Shown here: piece after piece, positions 1-6,542 of the stretch
Layout of the letters: the number at the start of each line of letters is the position of its first letter
How positions within the stretch are numbered: the stretch's first letter is position 1
Source of the DNA: CAZFAP01 sp964516325
GTDB taxonomy: Bacteria > Auribacterota > JABMQX01
Assembly (NCBI GenBank): GCA_964516325.1
Contig: CAZFAP010000213.1
Span: 1 to 7,066, forward strand
Length of the DNA: 7,066 nt
Direction of reading: 5' to 3'
Notes under the pieces: model-generated
Databases searched by the model: none
The model's input: the letters and a program-made list of their open reading frames with translations, nothing else
Told to the model about the DNA's origin: nothing
Program-made: the position numbers and the translations under genes

Positions 1-2445
1 GAACTTGGGAGGTTCGTTCAGCAGCGCATGCCCCTTGTAGCCCAGCGCCGGCACGGCAGACGCCTCGAAAACGAGTGCCCAGTCTCGGCCGATTTCGGGC
101 GGGAGAAGCATCATGCCTGCGATGGATGACGGCTCCCACTCGTCCTTCGGTCCCGCCAACCAACCGGACGCGACGAACGGCAGGACGCAGCCGGCAACTT
201 GGTACGGAACGTCCTTGCCGGTGGCCATTTCACGGACGCAGCATCTTCCTTCCTTGAAGCCGTTGACGAACGCCGAGGTTATCGGCGGGAAAAACACGAG
301 GTCGGTCCTCTTGTGCGGAGCAGCGTTCGTCGCCCCGATGCGAAGAGTGCCCTCCTCGATGTCACCTGGCACCGTCTTGCCGCAAAGCGATGGCAGCGCG
401 CCACAGAGCAGCTCCCTGGTCTCCGCATACGCCTTGGTGGCGAAGGAGGCTTTGATTTTCCATTGTCCTTTGGTCATTTCGGAATCGGGCTCGTTGATGC
501 TCTGGGCGGCACCCCAGGTATGCTCGTCGTAGAGCATCATCTTTTCAAGCGTCTTTTGGAACTGATCGGCGGGATAATTGAACGAGGGATCGAGAATCTT
601 CGCTATGGCAGAAAAACGCTCTGCCGCGAAGAACCTTTCGTGCGTCTCCCGCGTGAGAATTGTCTCGTATGCGGACGAAGCATGTCCATCCGCCCACCAA
701 TCGGGCCAGGCAAGCTTGTGCGTCGGAATGTCCTTTGCGTGCTCTTTCTCAAGCCGCTCGAACCATTCGCGCGAGGTCGCAAAAATAAGTTTCGGATAGG
801 CGTACTTCTCGTTCCATTCGCGGATGATGTCGCAGGGCTTCTTGTTGGGCGGCGAATTATCGGTCACGAAGCCAGACATCTTGAAGTCGAGGATGCTGTA
901 CGGATAGCCTTTTCTCTCCAGTTCCGCGAGATAGCGGGGGAGGTTTTCCTCGACGAGCTTGAGCCGGTCGTGCAGCCCCATGGAATTCCCGAACATGTAG
1001 TGCTCGGCATTCCAAACGAGGACTTGGCTTCCATCGGGCGCTTCCCAATAGAAGGCGTTCGGTCTCTCAAGAACCGGGATGCTTCGCGTGTAGTTCACCC
1101 CCATGCTGAGGTATTTCACTCCGCAGCGCGCCATGACGGAAGGAATCGCCCAGCTCACCCCGTTGATGTCGTCGTTCATGGCGGTAACAATGTTGAAGCC
1201 GTACTTGTCGGCGACCTGCTCGCCAAAATAGACTTTGCGAACAAGTTCTTCGGCGCATTCGAGGTCCGTTCCGTTCAGGTAAAAAGCGGCGACTTCGATC
1301 CTCCCCTCTTTCATCCGCTTGACGAATTCTTCAATCTGCTCGGGCGTGGCGCTCTCGAGAAATCGCTGCACAGTGAACGACGTCTCGCACACCCATTTGA
1401 ACTTCGCCCCTTCCGGGTAGTCGTCGGTTTGTTTGCAGAAATCGAGCACCTCGCGGACATAATCCCCGTGCCGCTTGAAGATTTCGGTCTGGAGATGCGT
1501 GTAGCCGATGTCGGTGTGGGTGTGCTGCTCGACGTAGATTTCCCATTTTCTGGCGGGGGTGACGGTTGTCTGGCTTTGCGTGGCGTCTTTATCGGTTTTC
1601 ACGGTCAAGGTCGCCGGCGTCGGCTTTTCGACGTCAGGCAATCGCATCTGGTGCGTGCTCCAACCGAACGGAATCGTTGCGAGGTCCGCTGCGAAGGCTT
1701 TCCCCGCGAGCTGCACCTCCGCCTTCGCCTTCGTTTCCTCGCCCGTGTTAAGAATCCGCAGCGTCGCCAGTTGGACGAGAGCCCCGTCTTCGGCCCGAAT
1801 CAGGAATCGGCCTGGCTCGATGTCGCATTTCATCTCCCCTTCTTTCACTTTCGCCGCGACCCGCAAATGAAATCCCCAACTTCCGGTGCCCTGGTCCACC
1901 TTGACGAGGCAACGGTTCAGTCCTTTCTTCAGGCGGACAATGATTTTATCCTCGCCAGGATTCAGACCTCGATGCTCATGCTTGTCGTGAACCAGCTTAT
2001 CGTTGATCCACAACCTCACCCCGTCATCGCTCCCCAGCTCGATGGAGGCTGCCATATCCTGTTCGCTCGGGAGATAGCAGAAACCGTATCCGACGACTTC
2101 GTTCTTGCCGGATAAAGCTCCCACGAAATCCATTGTGCCGTCGGCGGCTGGCTTCACCTTTTTCCACGCGGTCTTTCCTCCTTCGGCTGCCGCGCTTTCA
2201 TGCTCCATCCCTTCCTTCGGCAGAATCGCTGCTTCGCCGCCTGCCGAAGTCAGCCAGTCCTTTGTGAACCCTTCGCATCGCGGGTTCGGGAATGGCCCGC
2301 AGGCAAGCCATTCCTTCGGGACGCCGCGTGCATCGAGCTGGGAGAATCCCTGTTCTTCAGACCAGCCGTCGAGCAGAATGATAAAGGAAAGCAGTGCCAA
2401 GCAACACCACGCCATCATCGTCGAGAAACCAGATTGCTTCTTCAT
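1..2445 (-). CDS. Secreted GH38-like glycoside hydrolase (alpha-mannosidase type), C-terminus beyond the left edge
   Basis: One frame is open for 815 codons from ATG at 2445-2443 to the window edge, with no stop, so the C-terminus is missing. A strong Shine-Dalgarno GGGAGGAG (2460-2453) lies 7 nt before the ATG and fixes the start. Residues 1-28 form a signal peptide (MKKQ, then a hydrophobic stretch at 10-25). Residues about 45-205 look like a beta-sandwich/PA14-like module (WLACGPFPN at 46-54; SDDGVRLWIND from 139). Residues about 300-600 resemble a GH38 N-terminal catalytic domain: HTHTDIGYTH at 308-317 supplies the His310/Asp312 zinc pair; DDINGVSW at 425-432 aligns with the IDPFGHS nucleophile segment of alpha-mannosidases, pointing to Asp426; WWADGHASSA places His588 as the third zinc-ligand candidate. 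The remainder resembles the C-terminal beta region. GH38 enzymes are retaining, zinc-dependent alpha-mannosidases; substrate here is unknown. It probably acts in the periplasm or outside the cell. It is transcribed divergently from the transporter gene at 2764. Family assignment is confident, specificity is not. Confidence 0.92.
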   Translation of the reverse strand, partial: MKKQSGFSTMMAWCCLALLSFIILLDGWSEEQGFSQLDARGVPKEWLACGPFPNPRCEGFTKDWLTSAGGEAAILPKEGMEHESAAAEGGKTAWKKVKPAADGTMDFVGALSGKNEVVGYGFCYLPSEQDMAASIELGSDDGVRLWINDKLVHDKHEHRGLNPGEDKIIVRLKKGLNRCLVKVDQGTGSWGFHLRVAAKVKEGEMKCDIEPGRFLIRAEDGALVQLATLRILNTGEETKAKAEVQLAGKAFAADLATIPFGWSTHQMRLPDVEKPTPATLTVKTDKDATQSQTTVTPARKWEIYVEQHTHTDIGYTHLQTEIFKRHGDYVREVLDFCKQTDDYPEGAKFKWVCETSFTVQRFLESATPEQIEEFVKRMKEGRIEVAAFYLNGTDLECAEELVRKVYFGEQVADKYGFNIVTAMNDDINGVSWAIPSVMARCGVKYLSMGVNYTRSIPVLERPNAFYWEAPDGSQVLVWNAEHYMFGNSMGLHDRLKLVEENLPRYLAELERKGYPYSILDFKMSGFVTDNSPPNKKPCDIIREWNEKYAYPKLIFATSREWFERLEKEHAKDIPTHKLAWPDWWADGHASSAYETILTRETHERFFAAERFSAIAKILDPSFNYPADQFQKTLEKMMLYDEHTWGAAQSINEPDSEMTKGQWKIKASFATKAYAETRELLCGALPSLCGKTVPGDIEEGTLRIGATNAAPHKRTDLVFFPPITSAFVNGFKEGRCCVREMATGKDVPYQVAGCVLPFVASGWLAGPKDEWEPSSIAGMMLLPPEIGRDWALVFEASAVPALGYKGHALLNEPPKF

Positions 2446-2763
2446 AGTCGTGCTCCTCCCACTGAGAAAGTCCGCATCTTGCGCCCGCATGGGGATGCCA
2501 GCTTCAATCGAAGCAACATACTTGATTTGAGCTTAGCGGATTAGCTTACCAGTGTACAGCGGGATTGCGAGTGCTCCGCCACCCGAACGGCGGTTGTCCG
2601 CGTGCCTCTTTTCTGATAGGATGCTCTGAAAGAAGCACCCGCAGACCCAAGCTGAGGTCCGTGGCGGCGGACTCACCCGCGCCATTCCTGCAAGGATTTG
2701 ATTTTCTTTGAGCGGCGGCGCCGGGCATGAGGTGAAACAAGGCAGCGTGGGGGAAATGGCAGC
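2446..2763. other. Divergent intergenic region between GH38-like gene and transporter
   Basis: These 318 bases separate two divergently transcribed genes and should hold both promoters. I see no convincing coding sequence; short open frames here have no recognisable protein features. Visible structure is limited to small dyads: GCTTC-AATC-GAAGC at 2501-2514, CCGCC-8 nt-GGCGG at 2576-2593, and a 12-bp palindrome overlapping the transporter start. I could not pick a -35/-10 pair with confidence for either gene. Confidence 0.6.
2453..2460 (-). promoter_or_regulatory. Ribosome binding site of the GH38-like gene
   Basis: On the minus strand the sequence is GGGAGGAG, ending 7 nt before the ATG at 2445. 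It is a near-ideal Shine-Dalgarno and decides the start of the GH38-like gene, which has no other visible evidence for its N-terminus except the signal peptide that follows. Confidence 0.85.
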
Positions 2764-2770
2764 ATGCTGC
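2759..2770. repeat. 12-bp perfect palindrome over the transporter start codon
   Basis: GCAGCATGCTGC is a perfect palindrome whose central ATG is the proposed start codon of the transporter gene (2764). It could be an operator half or a small hairpin at the initiation site, or chance. Nothing else in the window repeats it. Confidence 0.4.
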
Positions 2771-3786
2771 ACGTTTTGACAGAAACAGTCAGGAGCACAT
2801 TCAGCATCGCCGTTTTTGTGTTTGTGATGATGCTTCTGGTTGATTACGTGAACGTGCTGACGAGGGGGAGCTTTTCGGCAATCGTGAAAAAGGGGAGATT
2901 CCGTCAGTACGTTCTGGCGTCATTCCTGGGTGCGATGCCCGGCTGTCTGGGCGGGTTCATGAACGTATCCTTTTATGCTCACGGGGTGATCTCCTTTGGC
3001 GCCATGTTTGCGTCCATGGTCACGGATTGTGGAGATGAAGAGTTCGTCATGCTTGCCGCATTCCCGGGTCGTGCGCTTCTTCTTTTCGGCGTTCTTTTCT
3101 TCACGGGCGTTGTGTTTGGATGGCTCGCCGATGCGATAGCTCCCTTGATGGGACCGCGCTACGGCGTGGGATGCAAGTTAGACGGCCTCCATGGCGAAGA
3201 GGAATGCTACTGCTTCGACGGAGCGCAGATTTGGCGGCAGCTAAAAGGCATGAGGCTCGAGAGGGGCCTTTTGATCGTCGCCTTCGCCGGGGCGATTTTC
3301 GCCGGCGCCGGCGGGCTCCTTGAGGAGGGCTGGGAGAGAATCACGATTACCGTCCTCGCGGCGATTGGGGTCGCCCTCGTGGCAACGGCCCCTGACCATT
3401 ACCTGAGAGCCCATATCGTGGCTCACATCGTCAGACGGCACCTCGTCAAAATTCTGCTCTGGACGTTCTTCACTCTTCTCGCGATCGGCGTCGGATTGAA
3501 GTACTGGGACTTCGAGTCCTTTGTCAGGCAGCACGAGATGCTGGTGTTCCTTCTTTCGGGACTTATCGGGCTGATTCCGCAGTCGGGCCCGCATCTCATC
3601 TTCGTGACGATGTTCGCGAAAGGCGTCATTCCGTTTTCGGTCCTCCTGACCAACTCTATCGTTCAGGACGGTCATACCCTTCTCCCCCTCCTCTCCTGCT
3701 CGGTCAGAGACGCCTTGACGGTCAAAGGGATGAAGCTGATTCTGGGGCTGGTCCTTGGCTTTGTCCTCCACGCTCTGGGCTGGTAG
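2764..3786 (+). CDS. Putative 10-TM heavy-metal/manganese exporter, ArsP_2 (DUF2899)-like
   Basis: This 340-residue polytopic inner-membrane protein is rich in hydrophobic segments and ends shortly after a last helix. It has two related half-motifs. The first half has GAMPGCLGGF at 56-65 and TDCGDEEF at 87-94. The second has IPQSGPHLIF at 271-280 and QDGHTLLP at 301-308. The Pro-to-Asp spacing is nearly equal (59 to 88, and 272 to 302), as expected of an internally duplicated transporter. This pattern is what I know from the ArsP_2/DUF2899 family, described as putative heavy-metal exporters and often labelled putative manganese transporters. A loop at 137-152 carries Cys137, His143, Glu145-147, Cys148 and Cys150 and could bind metal. 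The start is the first ATG after an in-frame TGA at 2728; a weak GGGGGAA precedes it, and an upstream ATG at 2756 is out of frame. The gene appears monocistronic and converges on the pilin-like operon. Substrate is not determinable from sequence. Confidence 0.88.
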   Translation: MLHVLTETVRSTFSIAVFVFVMMLLVDYVNVLTRGSFSAIVKKGRFRQYVLASFLGAMPGCLGGFMNVSFYAHGVISFGAMFASMVTDCGDEEFVMLAAFPGRALLLFGVLFFTGVVFGWLADAIAPLMGPRYGVGCKLDGLHGEEECYCFDGAQIWRQLKGMRLERGLLIVAFAGAIFAGAGGLLEEGWERITITVLAAIGVALVATAPDHYLRAHIVAHIVRRHLVKILLWTFFTLLAIGVGLKYWDFESFVRQHEMLVFLLSGLIGLIPQSGPHLIFVTMFAKGVIPFSVLLTNSIVQDGHTLLPLLSCSVRDALTVKGMKLILGLVLGFVLHALGW

Positions 3787-3794
3787 TGGCTCAG

Positions 3795-3826
3795 CTCGCT
3801 GTTCGCGAGAGAGGCGGCGCCGCCTC
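3795..3826. terminator. Two consecutive hairpins between convergent genes (candidate bidirectional terminator)
   Basis: The 42-nt gap between the transporter stop (3784-3786) and the last pilin-like gene's stop (3829-3831) is almost filled by two inverted repeats: CTCGC-TGTTC-GCGAG (3795-3809) and the perfect 16-bp palindrome GAGGCGGCGCCGCCTC (3811-3826). On the plus strand the second is followed by a partly T-rich GTCTATTTCTC. There is no clean U-tract on either strand, so termination is inferred from position and stem strength. Confidence 0.55.
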
Positions 3827-3828
3827 GT

Positions 3829-4542
3829 CTATTTCTCACTCCACCAGGACTTGTTGTTTATGGCGGGGTCGGGGTTATCCGGGTCCGTAAGAAGCTTGAA
3901 TCTCCAGCCAGACCAGCGTACATGGCCATCCTGGAAAGCAATGTTCCTTCCTTCCCCCTTGTGGTTTGACCTGGAAGTGAGCTTCTTAGTGACGGGCCTA
4001 TCTGCGAGAATTCTCGTTGTTGATGGGGCAGCTTCGGTCCAGGGACGGGGCTTGCCGCCGCTCCCGTCGTAGCTATACGCGTAGCTGACCTGCCCGGCGT
4101 CGCTTTTCCGGAACGGCTTGTTGTCGTAAGCGTCCGTCTTGCGGGTCTTCGGCATCTTGTCGCCGGAACTGGGGCACGTGAAGACGTCCAACGAACTGAG
4201 ATACCGGGGATAGAGGAGGCCGAGGTCTGCGTAATGGGTTGTCGGGTCTATGGGCAGGTCCCGGGAAGCGCTGGACGCGAAGCAACCGCCGTTGTCGGCG
4301 GCGTAGGTCTTGATTGCGACGATGATTTGCCTGACGTTGTTGAGACAGTGGGCTCTTCGGTAGGGGGGATGCTTGTGCCAGAACATGAAAACGAAGGCAA
4401 GGAGCGTCAGGAGTGCAGCCAGGATAATCGCGTGTCCGATGGACTTCAAAAGCGGTGGGAGCGGTCTCGGTGACGTTCTCATCTTCCTGCCATTCCTTGC
4501 GGCCAAGCCGGTTTCAAGCTGTTCCGACGGGCGGGCCCTCAC
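3829..4542 (-). CDS. Pilin-type H-X10-DG domain protein with a non-pilin single-TM anchor (third gene of the array)
   Basis: This 237-residue protein is the third paralogue in transcription order. Its globular part closely matches the prepilin gene at 5536-6177: Cys66 in AHCLNNVRQ, then THYADLGLLYP, FTCPSSGDKMPKTRKTD, YDNKPF, SYAYSYDGS, TRILADR, NHKGEGRNIAFQDGH and a terminal SWWSEK. The N-terminus is different. A basic, proline-containing stretch precedes one ordinary helix at about 35-55, with no G|FxxxE processing site, so prepilin peptidase should not cleave it. It probably sits as an N-in, C-out inner-membrane protein with the domain outside. The start is a GTG at 4542 overlapping the previous gene's TGA (GTGA), with GGAG a few bases upstream, which suggests translational coupling. 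An ATG at 4482 (residue 21) is the alternative and would still keep the helix. It runs into the hairpins at 3795-3826. The domain family is clear; its role is unknown. Confidence 0.87.
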   Translation of the reverse strand: MRARPSEQLETGLAARNGRKMRTSPRPLPPLLKSIGHAIILAALLTLLAFVFMFWHKHPPYRRAHCLNNVRQIIVAIKTYAADNGGCFASSASRDLPIDPTTHYADLGLLYPRYLSSLDVFTCPSSGDKMPKTRKTDAYDNKPFRKSDAGQVSYAYSYDGSGGKPRPWTEAAPSTTRILADRPVTKKLTSRSNHKGEGRNIAFQDGHVRWSGWRFKLLTDPDNPDPAINNKSWWSEK

Positions 4543-5339
4543 CTCTCACTCCACCATTCGGGGCCGGTGCCGTGGGCGTTCGGGTCAGGATTCTCGGGGT
4601 CGCAGTCCAGAGGAGCTGCTCCCAGAATCCATTCAGCGTGCCCGTCGGCGAAGGCGACGTTTCTCCCCTCCGTCTTGTGATTGCTTCGCCTGGTCAAAGC
4701 GCGGCTCGCATGTCTGTCCGCCAGGATTCTGGTTGTTCCTCGGGCAGCCTGAGTCCACGCCTTGTTGTTGGCGTTCCTATCAAGCCCATAGGCATAACTT
4801 ATGTGTTTCGCCTCGTCAGCCGGAAATGGCTTGTTGTCGTAGGCGTTGTCCGTTCGCTTCGGAATTCGATCACCCGAGCTCGGACATACGAACACCTCGA
4901 GGCTCGTCACGTACCTCGGATAGAGCATCCCAAGGTCCCTATAGCATGTCTCGTCAATCTCCTCGGGACCCAAGCGAGCCGGGAAGAACCCGCGATAATC
5001 GGACGCGCAGGCGTGGATTGCTGCGGCGATCGCCTTGAGGTTGCTCAGGCACGCTGCACGCCTGGCAAGCTCCCGACTTCGGCCCCCATGCCATGTTCCG
5101 GACCAGAGGACAACCCCAAGGATCAAGCCGAGGATCCCGACTTGGAGCCCTATTGCAGCGATCACGCGGAAACCTTTTGGCTCGTTCAGCGCCTTACGGG
5201 CTGTGCTCGACGGGACAATCCCGATTATTGACGGCACAAAAAACAAGCACAGCGGCAAGCCAATCAGCGAAAGGATGAATCCTACGACAGCATCGGATTT
5301 CGCCCCGCGCTCGGCTGGTTTCTTTGCCTCCCGCTCCAT
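4539..5339 (-). CDS. DUF4190-like membrane module fused to a pilin-type H-X10-DG domain (second gene of the array)
   Basis: This 266-residue protein begins with a charged tail (MEREAKKPAERGAKS). A long hydrophobic, Gly/Ile/Leu-rich segment follows (about 17-43), then a basic loop with TARKAL at 46-51 and a second helix (about 59-80). That arrangement resembles the small two-helix DUF4190 domain. From residue 94 it becomes the array's globular domain: Cys97 in RAACLSNLKA, YRDLGMLYPRY, FVCPSSGD, AYDNKPF, TRILADR, NHKTEGRNVAFADGH and a terminal EWWSER. It is the most diverged of the three copies. No prepilin leader is present. With two helices, the side of the membrane on which the domain lies is uncertain; both flanks are positively charged. 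The start is fixed by GGAGGTG (5350-5344) just before the ATG. It follows the prepilin gene by 197 nt containing a strong hairpin, and overlaps the third gene by 4 nt. Function is unknown. Confidence 0.85.
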   Translation of the reverse strand: MEREAKKPAERGAKSDAVVGFILSLIGLPLCLFFVPSIIGIVPSSTARKALNEPKGFRVIAAIGLQVGILGLILGVVLWSGTWHGGRSRELARRAACLSNLKAIAAAIHACASDYRGFFPARLGPEEIDETCYRDLGMLYPRYVTSLEVFVCPSSGDRIPKRTDNAYDNKPFPADEAKHISYAYGLDRNANNKAWTQAARGTTRILADRHASRALTRRSNHKTEGRNVAFADGHAEWILGAAPLDCDPENPDPNAHGTGPEWWSER

Positions 5340-5343
5340 CCCG

Positions 5344-5350
5344 CACCTCC
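5344..5350 (-). promoter_or_regulatory. Ribosome binding site of the DUF4190-like fusion gene
   Basis: GGAGGTG on the minus strand lies 4 nt before the ATG at 5339. It supports this start and shows that the second gene can be translated independently of the prepilin gene upstream. Confidence 0.75.
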
Positions 5351-5447
5351 GGTGTCTTGCGCCCGCCTACTGCCCTGCCAGCAAAGGGGACTGTTCAGGA
5401 AGTCTACGGTTCGGCGCCTCTGCGACGGCATCTCAGGCGCAACACGA

Positions 5448-5471
5448 GGGGGTGGCACTTCTGCCACCCCC
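5448..5471 (-). terminator. Intercistronic perfect 10-bp hairpin between first and second pilin-like genes
   Basis: The arms GGGGGTGGCA (5448-5457) and TGCCACCCCC (5462-5471) are perfectly complementary around a 4-nt loop. As minus-strand RNA the loop is GAAG, a GNRA-like compact tetraloop only if read as GAAG rather than GNRA proper. The hairpin lies 64 nt after the prepilin stop and 108 nt before the next start. No U-tract follows on the minus strand, so it may be an attenuator, a 3'-end stabiliser that raises prepilin mRNA relative to the later genes, or a factor-dependent terminator. A weaker pair, GCGCCT/AGGCGC (5414-5419/5435-5440), follows it. Confidence 0.55.
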
Positions 5472-5535
5472 CTGTCCAAGCGCCGAAAGTGTCTTTTTCG
5501 ACTTGTCTTCCGGCGAGAACTCAGGAACGGTTACT

Positions 5536-6177
5536 TTAGTTGGTCGCTCGCTCACTCCACCAAGACGCGCTGTTGACCTTCGGATCGGGGTTATCCGGGT
5601 CAGTGAGGAATTTCTTCTTGCCGGAAACCCACTTCACGTGCCCGTCCGCGAAGGCCGCGTTTCTTCCGTCCATCTTGTGATTCGCGTTGGAATCCAGGTC
5701 CTTGGTGGAATACCGGTCAGCAAGAATTCGGGTGGTGGAAGGGGCGGCTTCCGTCCAGGCCACATTCTTGGTGGACCCGTTGTAGCTGTACGCGTAGCTG
5801 ACCTCCTGCGCCTCGCTCTTCTGGAACGGCTTGTTGTCGTACTGATCCGTCTTGCGGGTCTTCGGCATCTTGTCGCCGGAACTCGGGCAAGTGAACACGT
5901 CCAGGGACGTCACATATGTGGGATATAGAATGCCCAGGTCCTCATAGTGAGTGGCCGGACTGATGGTCGCTGTCGCGCTCGTCGGATAGTACTCGTCGTA
6001 GTCCGGCGAGTAGGTCTTGATGGCCGTGATGACCTGCTTCAGGTTGTTCAAGCAAGCCGCACGCCTCGCGGACTCTCTGGCTCTCGATAGAGCCGGCAGG
6101 AGCATCCCAGCCAAGATCGCGATGATGGCGATCACGACCAGAAGCTCGATTAGTGTGAAGCCTCTTTTGTTTCTCAT
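5536..6177 (-). CDS. Type IV pilin-like/type II secretion pseudopilin with H-X10-DG domain (first gene of the array)
   Basis: This 213-residue protein is a textbook prepilin. The short basic leader MRNKRG is followed by FTLIELLVVIAIIAILAGM, with cleavage expected between Gly6 and Phe7 and Glu11 at mature position +5. Prepilin peptidase would cut and N-methylate it, and the helix at 7-29 would pack it into a pilus or pseudopilus. The globular part has Cys42 and Cys97 (possible disulfide), THYEDLGILYP, CPSSGDKMPKTRKTD, TRILADR (149-155), and NHKMDGRNAAFADGH, in which His167 and Asp178-Gly179 form an H-X10-DG variant of the prepilin-associated H-X9-DG domain abundant in Planctomycetota and Lentisphaerota. 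The ATG is preceded by a purine-rich GGGAAAG 7 nt upstream. No pilus assembly genes (ATPase, platform protein, peptidase) are in the window, so it must rely on machinery encoded elsewhere. It heads the three-gene array. Confidence 0.95.
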   Translation of the reverse strand: MRNKRGFTLIELLVVIAIIAILAGMLLPALSRARESARRAACLNNLKQVITAIKTYSPDYDEYYPTSATATISPATHYEDLGILYPTYVTSLDVFTCPSSGDKMPKTRKTDQYDNKPFQKSEAQEVSYAYSYNGSTKNVAWTEAAPSTTRILADRYSTKDLDSNANHKMDGRNAAFADGHVKWVSGKKKFLTDPDNPDPKVNSASWWSERATN

Positions 6178-6215
6178 TGAACTACTTTCCCTTTCCTACT
6201 TTGGTTATTGTTACT

Positions 6216-6246
6216 GTTATAAAGACTGTTCCGCAGCTACTTTCAA
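6216..6246 (-). promoter_or_regulatory. Candidate sigma70-type promoter of the prepilin gene
   Basis: On the minus strand TTGAAA (6246-6241) and TATAAC (6221-6216) form a plausible -35/-10 pair, but the 19-nt spacer is longer than the usual 17. They lie about 40-70 nt upstream of the prepilin ATG in an AT-richer stretch. This is a sequence match only. Confidence 0.35.
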
Positions 6247-6507
6247 TCCCAACCCTCCTGGCTCACCTCCTTTCCGGTTTGCGGACTATTTCCTTTTCAA
6301 AACAGGCGGCAACTTACCAGCAGTGCCCGACCAGAGTCAACCGAAATTTGCAGGGAGCAACATATATGCCATAGGGAGAGTTTGGGGCGCCGCTTTTTGA
6401 CTCTGGGCGCCTGTTTGCAACCGCTTCCCGTTTCGGATGTTCCGACATCATCGGCGGACGAGATTTCCTGCGTTTTGCCGCGTCGCGCGACATCTCTTCC
6501 GGGGTAG

Positions 6508-6542
6508 GCGTGATTCTCACGCCTCAAGCGTGAATTTCACGC
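6508..6542. promoter_or_regulatory. Tandem dyads GCGTGA-N3-TCACGC, 20 bp apart (candidate operator pair)
   Basis: Two 15-bp dyads share the same half-sites: GCGTGA-TTC-TCACGC (6508-6522) and GCGTGA-ATT-TCACGC (6528-6542). Their centres are 20 bp apart, about two helical turns, which is the arrangement expected for two cooperatively bound dimers of a helix-turn-helix regulator. They lie about 330-365 bp upstream of the prepilin start. A lone GCGTGA half-site occurs at 6704-6709. Alternatively they form two small RNA hairpins. Confidence 0.45.

Noticed and set aside
199..2115. Long plus-strand open frame of 638 codons
   Set aside because: It lies in codon register opposite the GH38-like gene, which has a signal peptide, a strong ribosome binding site and catalytic motifs. 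The plus-strand translation has no recognisable domain and starts at a TTG without a clear ribosome binding site.
2533..2772. Minus-strand open frame of 79 codons in the divergent intergenic region
   Set aside because: It overlaps the transporter start, has no recognisable domain, and its composition looks random.
4455..5231. Plus-strand open frames over the DUF4190-like gene, and similar ones at 5035-5928
   Set aside because: They are antisense to genes with clear paralogy and conserved motifs, and have no protein features of their own.
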